Part shown: piece by piece, positions 1-7,980 of the stretch | Layout: every line of letters begins with the position of its first letter | Position numbering within the stretch: position 1 is the first letter of the stretch | Assembly: GCA_001873065.1 (NCBI GenBank) | Contig: MNYM01000021.1 | Location: forward strand, 1 to 40,856 | Direction of reading: 5' to 3' | Source: Flavobacteriaceae bacterium CG2_30_31_66 | GTDB taxonomy: Bacteria > Bacteroidota > Bacteroidia > Flavobacteriales > Flavobacteriaceae | DNA length: 40,856 nt | Notes under the pieces: model-generated | The model's input: only the letters and a program-made list of their open reading frames with translations | The model's database searches: none | What the model was told of the DNA's origin: nothing | Program-made: the position numbers and the translations under genes

Positions 1-431
1 GTGATGTTTAAGTAATTGCCTAAATTGTCGGCATAGTTGTCTTTATAGACAAAATCCTTCCCTGTGTTGTATGGAGGATCGATGTATATCATTTTTATTT
101 TGTTGGCATAGCTTTTTTGAAGCAACTTTAATACTTCGAGGTTGTCGCCTTCTATAAAAATGTTGTTGGTGGTGTCCCAATCTTTACTGTCTGCTTTGTT
201 AGGTCGTAAGGTTGCTGTTGTTGGTTTATTAGCTTCTAGACGCGCTTGATTTTTACCTGCCCAAGTAAAACGGTAGTATTCTTCTTTTTCTTCCACGGTT
301 TCGCCCAGCAATGCTTTTAGTTCATTGAGGTCGATATTGCCTTCTTTTACAATGGTTGGGAACAATTGTTTTAGTGTTTCTATGTTGTCTGCCACTATGT
401 TGGCACTGGTAAGTGAATTAATTTTTTCCAT
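1..431 (-). CDS. Type III-like DNA methyltransferase (Mod), 5' part only
   Basis: The reading frame starts with ATG at 429-431 and runs off the left edge, giving the first 143 residues. A GDNLEVLKLLQKSY stretch (about residues 95-108) is followed by IYIDPPYNTGKDF, with the DPPY catalytic motif IV at 118-121. This order (DPPY in the N-terminal part, before the AdoMet-binding motif) is typical of beta-class adenine methyltransferases such as the Mod subunits of type III restriction systems. The predicted role is methylation of adenine in a recognition site. The start lies 6 nt after the stop of the DUF4391 gene, so it is the third gene of a tight operon behind the helicase. A Res endonuclease would be expected further left but cannot be seen. 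The specificity domain is also outside the window. Confidence 0.85.
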   Translation of the reverse strand, partial: MEKINSLTSANIVADNIETLKQLFPTIVKEGNIDLNELKALLGETVEEKEEYYRFTWAGKNQARLEANKPTTATLRPNKADSKDWDTTNNIFIEGDNLEVLKLLQKSYANKIKMIYIDPPYNTGKDFVYKDNYADNLGNYLNI

Positions 432-437
432 TGGGAC

Positions 438-1223
438 TTATTGTATAACACTGTTTAACTTTTCGATTAAACGTTTTATTTCGTTTCTATTCTGATTAAT
501 TTGTGTATTCCATTTGACCATTTCAGCGACTTGAGTTTCCTTTTTGGCTGTGTTTTCAAGTGTTGTAATTTGTTGTTTTAATACTTCTATTTGCTCTAAA
601 ATTTGAACATTTTCTTTGCTTTGCTCTATGGGTCTTGCAACAAAAGTACCTTTAATTTGTGCGGTTTGCAAACCAATAACCGACTGGATAAAATGGTTGT
701 AATAATGGCGTAAATCGAGTTTATTAGCTTTGTCAAAAGCTAAATTATTGAGAAACTGTTGCTGTTTTATGCTGATGCTATCACTTGTAATTGTTTCGGT
801 TGTGTACTCTTTTTCAATTACTCTTTTATTAGCATCATTATTATTAATGCGCTTTTCGACTACGTTAAAAAGCAGTTTCTTGTCGTCATAAACTATCAAA
901 AGCATTGGATTAGGAATGTACTTTTGAATGAGCTGTGCGATTTTATCTTTTTGTTTATCGAATTGTTCTGTTGTGGTTTGTACTACTAAAATGATTATTT
1001 CCTCGTAGCTTGAAGTTGCCTCTGTAAAAGTCGGAATGTTTGCCGTTTCTTGATTAACCAATGCTAAAACTTCCATTTGTTGAATAATAGAGAAATCGTC
1101 CAAGAGTTTTTTCTCGGATAGTGTAATCTCAAAATTGCGCTTAAAGAATGTTTTAGGCAGCTTTTGATTTACCCAACAATGTATGGGCAATTTAAGGGTT
1201 TTATGTAATAACTCCTTAATCAT
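438..1223 (-). CDS. DUF4391 domain protein of a restriction/defence operon
   Basis: This 261-residue protein resembles the DUF4391 family, which often lies beside helicase and DNA-methyltransferase genes. Its biochemical role is not known. The N-terminal 170 residues look like a mixed alpha/beta fold (strands around IIILVVQTT and MLLIVYDDKKLLFNVV). The C-terminal 60 residues, from about 205, are rich in I, L, E, K and Q with a heptad-like pattern and probably form a coiled coil, which suggests a subunit that bridges other components. The gene starts 3 nt after the helicase stop and ends 6 nt before mod, so the three proteins are probably made together and may form one complex. I see no nuclease or ATPase motif. 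The family name is recalled from sequence appearance and not confirmed by a profile search. Confidence 0.75.
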   Translation of the reverse strand: MIKELLHKTLKLPIHCWVNQKLPKTFFKRNFEITLSEKKLLDDFSIIQQMEVLALVNQETANIPTFTEATSSYEEIIILVVQTTTEQFDKQKDKIAQLIQKYIPNPMLLIVYDDKKLLFNVVEKRINNNDANKRVIEKEYTTETITSDSISIKQQQFLNNLAFDKANKLDLRHYYNHFIQSVIGLQTAQIKGTFVARPIEQSKENVQILEQIEVLKQQITTLENTAKKETQVAEMVKWNTQINQNRNEIKRLIEKLNSVIQ

Positions 1224-1226
1224 AAA

Positions 1227-4200
1227 CTACTTGATTATTAGATAAGAAATTAATTCATAAGGTGCATCGGTACTTTTATTGGATAACCTACTGATGCCTG
1301 GTAATGCTAAAGAATTTAACCCCATTTCTGTAGAAACTCCTTTGCAATGCTGCAAAGCTACCTCAAGCAGTTCTTTATACCCTTCCATATAACGGCCACT
1401 TTTGGTTTGCTGATTGAATTCGGCAACTAAGTTGGGCAGTACTTCGGAATGTCCTAAACACAACTTCTTATAATAGTCTAAGCCACGTTTTGGGTTGGCA
1501 CTTGGAATAAAAACAGTTCCTTCAGCAGTGATGTAGCACAAGGTAAACGGATAAATAATATTGTTGCTTAACTTATCGCCATCCATAGCCGAATGGGTAT
1601 CTTTTAAGCAAAAAATCACTCCTTTGTTACCATCATCAATATTGTTTTCGGTTAGTGCAAAAATACCTTTTGGCGTTAGTTGAAATGCTTCTCTTTCTGC
1701 TGGAGTTAATCTATCGGCATCAATTTTAAAGTCGTTGAATGTTAAATCGGTAATAGAAATCCCGCCTTCAATATCTTCTAAATCTAAAACTTGAGTTTGC
1801 AATTGTTTTAATTGTTTTCTTCGGTATTCTAAATCTTGGTTTTGATGTGCCGTTTCGTCAATAATATTGTCATCGCCAGTAGCAGAAGTATCTAACAACT
1901 GCATACGTCCTTTTACACGACCAATTAAATCGATATAACTATCTAACGCTAAGTTTGGAAAAAAGTTTACCAATTGGATTTTATCGTTTATAGAACCGAT
2001 ACGATCTATACGACCGAAACGCTGAATGATACGTACTGGGTTCCAATGTATATCATAATTTACTAAATAATCGCAGTCTTGGAGGTTTTGCCCTTCGGAG
2101 ATACAATCGGTACAAAATAAAATATCAATTTGATTTTTCTCGTCAGGATAAATGGCATTTCGCTTTTTAGATAATGGCGAAAAATGAATTAGAATAGAAT
2201 TCAAATCTAAACGACAATTAGGCATATTTGATTTGTTGGCATCTCCACCAGTAACCAAAGCTGAATATAAATGATGTTCTTCTAGCAACCAAGATGCTAA
2301 ATGTTCGTGCAAATACAAAACTGTATCTGCAAAAGCAGAAAATACAATTACTTTTTTATTGCCTTCGTTGATTGGATTTTTAAGTTTTTCAATAATTAGA
2401 TGTTTTAAATCTTCTAGTTTTGCATCTCGAGTTGGATCAACTACTGATGCCATTGCTATTAATTCTTCTAACCTTTTTTTGTCATCTTCTATATATTCTT
2501 TGAATTTAACCAAGTCTAAATCTTGCAACAAAACTTTTACTTTACCACCAATAATTAAATCTTCTAATCTATCATCGTCAAATTCTACTTCATTTATATC
2601 AAAATCGGTATCAAAATACTCGTTTTGATGTATGGTTTTAATCTTATCAGAAAGGTATTCTACTTGGTTCCATAAAGAAGTTAATGTTAGACGGAACGAA
2701 TGGATTGAACTTTCTAAACGCTTTAATAAATTTACTCGCATCAAGTGAATTAAGCTATCTTCTCGTTCAACTTGTCTGAAAACAGAACCTGTTGAAGTAA
2801 TGTAATCGTATTTTTCTTCGTAGCTTTTTTTCTTATCATCACGAACAAAATAAAGTGGTGAATAGAATTTTAGATTTAAGGCATTTAGTAAATTATTGAC
2901 ATTATCCATTTGTGGAAATGCTTTTCCAGTATCAAAATCAGAATATTTAGCAATTGGTTTTAGCCGCTCTGGAAACTTACCTATATCGGTAATATCATAA
3001 TATTTTTCAATGTGTTTTCTGGAACGAGCAATAGTTAGCAAATCTAAAATTTTGAAATAATCGCCATTAAGTGTGGTTACTAAACTATCACGGTTCGTAT
3101 TTTCGTTATGATTATCTTTAAGCCAAGCATTAAATTTTTGTTGTGCTTTACGCAATGTTTGGTCAATGCTTGCTATTCCAAATTCACTTAAAGCTGTATC
3201 ATTTTGTTCTGTTATGAAAGCGATTTGGTTTTTTATATCGTTCATTCTCGTGTTAACTGGAGTTGCCGATAACATTAAAACTTTGGTTTTTACACCCGTT
3301 TTAATAATATCACGCATTAATCTTTGGTAACGAGAAACGGTATTTTTGCGAGGATCATTATTTCTGAAGTTATGACTTTCATCAATAACCACTAAATCAT
3401 AATTACCCCAATTAATGGTTTCTAAATTAATCAAGCCAGAAGTACCTTTTTCACGAGATAAATCGGTATGGTTTAACACATCAAAATTCATTCGGTCTTT
3501 AGCCAAAATGTTTCTAACATCAGAAATTAGACTGTAAATTAACCAGTTCTCACGAAGCTTCTTTGGACATAATACTAAAATTCTATCATTGCGTAAATTA
3601 TAGTATTTCATTACTGCCAAAGCTTCGAATGTTTTACCTAAACCTACACTATCAGCTATAATACAACCACCAAAAGTTTCAATTTTGTCGATAGCTCCAA
3701 GTACTGCATCTTTCTGAAAATTGAATAGCATTTTCCAAACTTCTGTTTCTTTGAAGCCAGTTCTGCTTAAACGTTGTTCAGAAATTTCATCTATAGTCTT
3801 GTTTTGAAAAATATTATGAAGTGTGAATTTATAAAGTTGTTCCGGAGCATATTGCTGGGCAGACCTGGTAATACTTTTTAAAATTATTTCTTTTAAATCT
3901 CTTTTGCTGCTGTTCCAAACATTGTTAAAAATAGATAAATACTGGTTGCCTGCATCTTCAAAAGAATTAATAAATATTGGTTGTTCCGTATTCATTATTC
4001 CCAATGAAATTAGGTTTAAATCGTGCGGAACCAACATAAAGTAATTTGTTACTGAATTAGTTTCGGTCAATATGAATTTTTGACCACCAACACTTCCTTC
4101 TCTGATTTCTACTTTATCTCTGATTAATTGAAAAACCTTATCTGCTTTAAACTTCTGTGTTAAATTGTGATATGATTTTAATTCTTTATCATCATAAGAA

Positions 4201-4394
4201 AAACGAAGGTCTTTTTCTACCGAAGTGTTGTCTATTAAAATTTTTATAAAATTAAGATTATCTAATTTTTCTAATAATTCAAATACTGAAGGAATGGAGA
4301 AATAATTTGTAGCAATGTATATTGATGAATTTTGATTTATGGAAGATTTTAATTCATCAATAAGTATAATATCTTGGTTGTTTATTATTTTCAT
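1227..4394 (-). CDS. Large SNF2/superfamily 2 helicase of a defence operon
   Basis: A 1055-residue ATP-dependent DNA translocase or helicase. Visible motifs are Walker A DSVGLGKT at 248-255, motif II DESH at 338-341, motif III SAT at 376-378, and in the second RecA-like lobe a motif V region around TDCISEGQNLQ (762-772) and motif VI QRFGRIDR at 791-798. Residues 1-170 precede the motor and resemble the phospholipase D-like module found at the front of many such helicases, but no intact HxKxxxxD motif is visible. A charged insertion of about 200 residues (roughly 480-680) separates the two lobes. The C-terminal 200 residues are not recognised. It is the first gene of the operon with DUF4391 and mod, so it probably acts on foreign DNA together with the methyltransferase. 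It is not a canonical Res subunit, because I see no PD-(D/E)xK nuclease end. Confidence 0.85.
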   Translation of the reverse strand: MKIINNQDIILIDELKSSINQNSSIYIATNYFSIPSVFELLEKLDNLNFIKILIDNTSVEKDLRFSYDDKELKSYHNLTQKFKADKVFQLIRDKVEIREGSVGGQKFILTETNSVTNYFMLVPHDLNLISLGIMNTEQPIFINSFEDAGNQYLSIFNNVWNSSKRDLKEIILKSITRSAQQYAPEQLYKFTLHNIFQNKTIDEISEQRLSRTGFKETEVWKMLFNFQKDAVLGAIDKIETFGGCIIADSVGLGKTFEALAVMKYYNLRNDRILVLCPKKLRENWLIYSLISDVRNILAKDRMNFDVLNHTDLSREKGTSGLINLETINWGNYDLVVIDESHNFRNNDPRKNTVSRYQRLMRDIIKTGVKTKVLMLSATPVNTRMNDIKNQIAFITEQNDTALSEFGIASIDQTLRKAQQKFNAWLKDNHNENTNRDSLVTTLNGDYFKILDLLTIARSRKHIEKYYDITDIGKFPERLKPIAKYSDFDTGKAFPQMDNVNNLLNALNLKFYSPLYFVRDDKKKSYEEKYDYITSTGSVFRQVEREDSLIHLMRVNLLKRLESSIHSFRLTLTSLWNQVEYLSDKIKTIHQNEYFDTDFDINEVEFDDDRLEDLIIGGKVKVLLQDLDLVKFKEYIEDDKKRLEELIAMASVVDPTRDAKLEDLKHLIIEKLKNPINEGNKKVIVFSAFADTVLYLHEHLASWLLEEHHLYSALVTGGDANKSNMPNCRLDLNSILIHFSPLSKKRNAIYPDEKNQIDILFCTDCISEGQNLQDCDYLVNYDIHWNPVRIIQRFGRIDRIGSINDKIQLVNFFPNLALDSYIDLIGRVKGRMQLLDTSATGDDNIIDETAHQNQDLEYRRKQLKQLQTQVLDLEDIEGGISITDLTFNDFKIDADRLTPAEREAFQLTPKGIFALTENNIDDGNKGVIFCLKDTHSAMDGDKLSNNIIYPFTLCYITAEGTVFIPSANPKRGLDYYKKLCLGHSEVLPNLVAEFNQQTKSGRYMEGYKELLEVALQHCKGVSTEMGLNSLALPGISRLSNKSTDAPYELISYLIIK

Positions 4395-4892
4395 AGATTT
4401 AAATTACATATTCATTAGAATTTTTCTAATTTTTTTTTTAAATATCGCATTGCATACAATAATTAGCTACTCCATTTTACTTAAGCATTTACTTACCTAT
4501 AATTTAGATGATTGCAATTTTACTACACTAACTAAAAGTTAAATATATGCAATTTGTCAATATCCTGCAAAATAGACCAAAAAAAATTATAATGTTTTAG
4601 AGAGGTGTGTTCTCGATACAATTCCGATAAAAAATTCGGAATTACTCCATTACACTCAATAGTTGATGTTTGTTTGTAACAATTTTATGATTTTAAGTAA
4701 ACCGATATCCATCTTCGAAATGGAATATCAATCAACTTCGTTCATCTAATAAATTTAACTGAATAAACAACCTATTCAATTTTTGAACAGGTATTGAGAA
4801 TTATTAGTTACTCTTTACTCATTAATTCAAACTTGAAATATAACTAAATTGTTTAGCTACATTTTACGGTTTACCGTATTTTGAAGAACACA
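4395..4892. other. Intergenic region upstream of the defence operon
   Basis: About 500 AT-rich bases with no credible gene. A small plus-strand frame here overlaps the helicase start and has no support. It contains an 8-bp inverted repeat AATTCCGA (4620-4627) / TCGGAATT (4636-4643), and a short hairpin TACGG-TTTA-CCGTA (4865-4878) just after the DnaC-like gene that could be a weak terminator. The helicase promoter should lie at its left end, but I found no clean TAnnTTTG box there. The length of this gap suggests that the cargo operon is transcribed separately from the element's backbone genes. Confidence 0.6.
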
Positions 4893-5546
4893 TTATCGTT
4901 TGTCCTTAGAATTTGACTCAAAGGAAACTACATTGAACATGTTCCTCATTCTGGAGCGCAATCTGTTTCCGTATACATTTTCAATTTCGGAAGCTGATAA
5001 ATTTGTAGTGATGTGGGTGATTGATTTGTTTTCGATAAAATGCTCATAACGAGTAATTAGTATTTCGGCCATTACGTTACAATCATTGCCAAAGTGTTTG
5101 ATTTGTTGTTCGGCTCCTAAATCATCAAAGCAATACCCAGATAGACTAGTTTGTCGGCTGGATTTTTGTGTATATGGACTTAAAGCTTCATAACCTTGTT
5201 TTGCAAATTCGAATGAAATTTCTCTGCAGGTTTTAATCTTGTACTCTTTGCAATGATTGGAAAAAGGTTTTAGTAAATGCATGATGGATGTTTTTCCACA
5301 GCCAATTGGCCCTGATAATAGGATGCCTTTGTCAAGATTGATTTGTAATTTATCGGCTACTTTGTGGTCTTTGATCATGTAGATTAATAGCTTGAATATG
5401 ATTGGAATGTCTTCTTTCCAAATTTTAAAGGATTGTCCGTAACGGATTTTTCCTTGATGTTTTATGAAGTATAAGCACTTGTTGAAGTCGTATATTTTTT
5501 TATTGTTACTTATTATGAAGCAATCGGATATGGTTGTTGGATTCAT
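4893..5546 (-). CDS. DnaC-like P-loop ATPase of the mobile element
   Basis: This 217-residue AAA+ type ATPase resembles DnaC/IstB helicase loaders. Walker A is GPIGCGKT at 79-86 and Walker B is CFDDLGAE at about 139-146. An arginine-rich stretch near the C-terminus (NRLRSRMRNMF) fits the sensor/arginine-finger region. The predicted job is to help load a replicative helicase on the element's DNA after excision or during transfer, perhaps at an origin recognised by the preceding winged-helix protein. It is read after that gene, separated by 115 nt that hold a phased heptamer repeat. It could instead be a host-type DnaC homologue, but its place next to integrase and rteC argues for an element function. 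Confidence 0.75.
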   Translation of the reverse strand: MNPTTISDCFIISNNKKIYDFNKCLYFIKHQGKIRYGQSFKIWKEDIPIIFKLLIYMIKDHKVADKLQINLDKGILLSGPIGCGKTSIMHLLKPFSNHCKEYKIKTCREISFEFAKQGYEALSPYTQKSSRQTSLSGYCFDDLGAEQQIKHFGNDCNVMAEILITRYEHFIENKSITHITTNLSASEIENVYGNRLRSRMRNMFNVVSFESNSKDKR

Positions 5547-5597
5547 TTTTTTTAGGTTTTAGTTATTAGCTTTTAGCTTTTAGGTACTTGGTTTTAG
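5547..5597 (-). repeat. 7-nt-phased CTAA repeat in front of the DnaC-like gene
   Basis: On the plus strand the dinucleotide AG recurs at 5554, 5561, 5568, 5575, 5582 and 5596, with TG at 5589, which is an exact 7-nt spacing. The units are variants of TTTTAG plus one base. In mRNA sense this is a run of CTAAnnn units ending directly at the ATG. Because 7 is not a multiple of 3, the TAA triplets fall in all three frames. Related arrays lie at 6496, 15691 and 26151. Confidence 0.8.
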
Positions 5598-5607
5598 AGA
5601 TTTGAGT

Positions 5608-5632
5608 GTCCCTCGACTAAGCTCGGGATGAC
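5608..5632. repeat. Short imperfect palindrome of the CCTCGAC...GCTCGGG type
   Basis: A 25-nt GC-rich island (CCTCGACTAAGCTCGGGAT core) in an AT-rich spacer. It can form a short imperfect hairpin. Very similar words recur as intergenic palindromes in many bacterial genomes, but only one copy was seen here, so its repeat nature is inferred. Confidence 0.4.
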
Positions 5633-5661
5633 CGTTAATAATACTATGAAACGAATCCAGG

Positions 5662-6495
5662 CTAAAGAGGTTCGGAATAGTTTTTTTCGTTAGGAACGTG
5701 TAAGTGATTTGGTTTTAAAATTACCGTATTTTTAATTTTGAATTTTTCTGAATTCAGCATCCAATTACGAGCAGCAGCTTGCCAGTTTTTCATTGGTGTT
5801 TTCCCACCTACTAACCATCCATTGCTTTGGAAATGGTTGTAGAATTTTTGAGCATCGATTTCGGATGCTTTTTTTTCTTTGAAAAAAGCAATCACATTTG
5901 GTAATCCTGGAGGAATTGTATTTTCTATATTTTTTCCTTCGTTAGTTTTGCTAAGCTCAGTAGCCGCTTTCTCAGTATCATGTAGCATATCCTTTTTCTT
6001 AAACATGTTATTTTTTTTATTTTTTGTTTGCTCTTCTTTGTTTATATTGTTTTTACTGTTTGTATTGTTTATAATGTTTATAGAAGATACCAGCGCTTGT
6101 TTAGTGCTATTATCATTACTAGTTTTGTTCTTGTTTACCTCTTGTTCAATGACTTGTTTGTTTTTTAATTGGGTTACTTCTTTTTTACTTAGGGGTTTGA
6201 GTTCGCTTGATAAGTTGACCATTCGAACCATACTTCCTCGAAATGGATTGTATGATGGTTCGTAAATGACATATCCTTTTTCGTGCAGCTCACGCATGCA
6301 TTTGTGATACGTGGCTTTCGAGCAAATTTTACTTATTCTCATAACCTCATCGCGCGTGATGCTGATCGGATTTTCGAAGCGGTTGAGGTTCCAAAATTGG
6401 AATAGAGAAATGTATAGACTTACATGAGTGGGATTGAGGTCAAAATCGTGGACTAGTTTATCGAAAAAGCCTGTGAGGTGTTTGATGTAGTTCAT
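5662..6495 (-). CDS. Winged-helix replication or regulatory protein of the element
   Basis: 277 residues. Residues 1-90 look like a winged helix-turn-helix (ISITRDEVMRISKICSKATY followed by a helix and the wing strand GYVIYEPSYNP), as in replication initiators and regulators on Bacteroidota mobile elements. Residues 95-190 are a low-complexity linker rich in N, K and T. Residues 195-250 (VIAFFKEKKASEIDAQKFYNHF, then GWLVGGKTPMKNWQAAARNWM) resemble the C-terminal domain of DnaD/DnaT-like primosome proteins. With the DnaC-like gene downstream this suggests a small replication module. The start ATG is directly preceded by a phased heptamer repeat. A purely regulatory role cannot be excluded. Confidence 0.65.
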   Translation of the reverse strand: MNYIKHLTGFFDKLVHDFDLNPTHVSLYISLFQFWNLNRFENPISITRDEVMRISKICSKATYHKCMRELHEKGYVIYEPSYNPFRGSMVRMVNLSSELKPLSKKEVTQLKNKQVIEQEVNKNKTSNDNSTKQALVSSINIINNTNSKNNINKEEQTKNKKNNMFKKKDMLHDTEKAATELSKTNEGKNIENTIPPGLPNVIAFFKEKKASEIDAQKFYNHFQSNGWLVGGKTPMKNWQAAARNWMLNSEKFKIKNTVILKPNHLHVPNEKNYSEPL

Positions 6496-6547
6496 TTTTT
6501 TTTAGCAATTAGGTATTAGCGATTAGAAATTAGGAATTAGTGATTGG
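6496..6547 (-). repeat. 7-nt-phased CTAA repeat in front of the winged-helix gene
   Basis: On the plus strand AG occurs at 6504, 6511, 6518, 6525, 6532 and 6539, an exact 7-nt period (units such as CAATTAG, GTATTAG, CGATTAG). In mRNA sense it reads as CTAAnnn units that run up to the start codon and put TAA in all three frames. It fills most of the 74-nt gap between this gene and the helix-turn-helix gene. Confidence 0.85.
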
Positions 6548-6569
6548 CGAAATGGGAATTAAGCTTATT

Positions 6570-7034
6570 TTATTGGTTTAGCATTTTGTTAATGTCTTCG
6601 TATTTGTAGTAAATGATGCCACCTACCCTTTTGTATTTTAGGGTTCCTTTGATTCGTAGATTTTGAAGAGTACCAGGAGATATTTTTAGCAATTTGCGAA
6701 CTTCTGAAGACTTTAGCCATTGTGGGATTTCTTCTTTATGAGCTGAAGATTTGATTTCATTGAGGAGTAAGTTGCCAAAGTTTAGTAAATCACGTTTTGT
6801 AACTACTTGATGGTTTAATAATTCGATGTTGTCGATTTCTGGGAAGAGTTTTTTTGGATGTAAGTTCATGATGAAAGTATTTAATTTGTTATGGTACAAA
6901 TCAACTTCATTTGAGTGTTTTTCATTCACAAGGCAACCCCAAGTTGTGAATGATTTTTTATTAAATTGGATGAAATCCCTTATGAATATTGGAGTTGCTT
7001 TTTTAGCATTTTTGTGAATAGGTGTTTTATCCAA
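6570..7034 (-). CDS. Helix-turn-helix excisionase-like DNA-binding protein
   Basis: 154 residues. Residues 105-152 form a MerR/excisionase-type helix-turn-helix of the HTH_17 kind (WLKSSEVRKLLKISPGTLQN followed by the wing YKRVGGIIYYKYEDI). The first 100 residues are helical and not recognised. Small proteins of this class next to rteC and integrase genes in Bacteroidota elements act as recombination directionality factors or regulators of excision genes. The start is a TTG at 7032-7034; no in-frame ATG lies between the predicted promoter and this codon, and the first internal ATG is at codon 56. One copy of a strong inverted-repeat operator lies inside its coding region and another overlaps its predicted promoter. 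Confidence 0.75.
   Translation of the reverse strand: MDKTPIHKNAKKATPIFIRDFIQFNKKSFTTWGCLVNEKHSNEVDLYHNKLNTFIMNLHPKKLFPEIDNIELLNHQVVTKRDLLNFGNLLLNEIKSSAHKEEIPQWLKSSEVRKLLKISPGTLQNLRIKGTLKYKRVGGIIYYKYEDINKMLNQ
6923..6952. promoter_or_regulatory. Internal operator: CATTCACAA / TTGTGAATG inverted repeat
   Basis: Perfect 9-bp arms at 6923-6931 and 6944-6952 separated by 12 bp, inside the 5' third of the helix-turn-helix gene. The TTCACAA-N12-TTGTGAA core and its spacing are identical to the site at 7091-7116, which makes chance unlikely. Confidence 0.65.
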
Positions 7035-7067
7035 TTCTATTTTTAAAAACAGAAAATGGATTCTAGT

Positions 7068-7097
7068 AAAATATAGTACTTGTAAAGTGTTTCACAA
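7068..7097 (-). promoter_or_regulatory. Predicted promoter of the helix-turn-helix gene
   Basis: On the minus strand a TTG (7097-7095) stands 19 bp before TATATTTT (7075-7068), a one-base variant of the Bacteroidota -7 box TAnnTTTG. The TTG is part of an operator half-site, so a protein bound there would touch the -33 region. Confidence 0.5.
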
Positions 7098-7117
7098 GTT
7101 CATCACAAGTTGTGAAC
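7078..7117. promoter_or_regulatory. Cluster of TTCACAAG half-sites over the promoter
   Basis: The main inverted repeat is TTCACAA (7091-7097), 12 bp, TTGTGAA (7110-7116). Two further half-sites are nested or adjacent: ATCACAAG (7102-7109, direct orientation) and CTTGTAAA (7079-7086, inverted). RteC of CTnDOT is known to bind an inverted repeat upstream of the excision operon; a comparable role here is inferred. The other candidate binder is the helix-turn-helix protein itself. Confidence 0.6.
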
Positions 7118-7146
7118 TAAAAAATTTAAGGTGGTAGCCTTGGATT

Positions 7147-7977
7147 TTATATTAAGTCCTCGTTCAACTTACGGTTGAGGTTTTCTTTAATGGTGTTTAA
7201 GAATTTGGTTTGGATTGTTTTTCGAGATTTAATATCCAAATATGCCCTGTACAAATTGTCCTCAATGTCAATATTTAACATTTTGCCAAAACAAATTGCC
7301 AGTTCTTTGATGTCGATGTTTCCACCATTAACAGCTCCAGATAGTTGAAGTGCATAGACTAATTCTATCAAATCTACCTTGGTAGCTGTCCAGTTGAGGT
7401 TGCTTATTGCTGGATTGCTTAGCGAACACTTTCCATTTATTTCCTCCAATTTCTTTTCTAAATATCCTTCTAGCATTTCATTTGCGATAAATGTAGCATA
7501 TATGAAATCGTGAGAAGTACATAATTTTGAATCGAAATTAATGAGCGAACAGTTGTCCCATAAGTTTTTATATTGTTTGCGCACAAAATACTCTTCGTCT
7601 TTATAAGAACCTTTTGAACGGTAGTATTCATAAAATTCTTTGTTATTCATGCCATATTCATAGATATTCCCTAATTCCTTTTCATAGTGCTTTTTCTTCT
7701 TCTTTTTTGTTGGTGGTAATTTGGTTTCAATTTTTAATATCGTTTGATGGAAAATGAGTTTTGAGACTATTTTTGTCTTTAACTCTTTAAAAAATTGAAT
7801 TTCTTCTCGAACAGAGGTAAATAGGTGTTTTTTCAACCATTTGCCAATTTCTTTTAGCTTTTCTTGGATGAATTCAATCATCTTAAAAGAAAGATCTAAA
7901 ACATCAGTAGTAGTGCGTTTTAACGCTTCATATTCAAATTCAAATTCGTAAAAATAGTTAAAATCGTAAGTTTTCAT
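7147..7977 (-). CDS. rteC: RteC-like regulator of element excision
   Basis: 276 residues from the ATG at 7975-7977. A TTG nine bases further upstream would overlap a palindrome and is less likely. The C-terminal 90 residues (TKVDLIELVYALQLSGAVN, then GNIDIKELAICFGKMLNIDI and a helix ending in NRKLNEDL) match the RteC family, which in the conjugative transposon CTnDOT is a DNA-binding activator of the excision operon. The rest is helical with a lysine-rich stretch near residue 95. No rteA/rteB two-component genes or tetracycline resistance gene are visible, so control probably does not follow the tetracycline scheme. The gene sits between integrase and the helix-turn-helix gene, the usual order in such elements. 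A nested perfect hairpin ends 3 bp before its start. Confidence 0.85.
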   Translation of the reverse strand: MKTYDFNYFYEFEFEYEALKRTTTDVLDLSFKMIEFIQEKLKEIGKWLKKHLFTSVREEIQFFKELKTKIVSKLIFHQTILKIETKLPPTKKKKKKHYEKELGNIYEYGMNNKEFYEYYRSKGSYKDEEYFVRKQYKNLWDNCSLINFDSKLCTSHDFIYATFIANEMLEGYLEKKLEEINGKCSLSNPAISNLNWTATKVDLIELVYALQLSGAVNGGNIDIKELAICFGKMLNIDIEDNLYRAYLDIKSRKTIQTKFLNTIKENLNRKLNEDLI

Positions 7978-7980
7978 AGC

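Noticed and set aside
4620..4643. AATTCCGA / TCGGAATT inverted repeat as the left end of the element or an IS terminal repeat
   Set aside because: There is no matching copy elsewhere in the window, no target duplication and no transposase gene; the arms are only 8 bp.
5879..6265. Plus-strand hydrophobic frame of 128 codons that looks like a membrane protein
   Set aside because: It is the antisense of the N/K-rich linker of the winged-helix gene; AAT and AAA codons read backwards give hydrophobic residues. No promoter supports it.
5547..6547. Phased repeats as a possible CRISPR array
   Set aside because: Units are only 7 nt and degenerate, without unique spacers of 25-45 nt and without cas genes.
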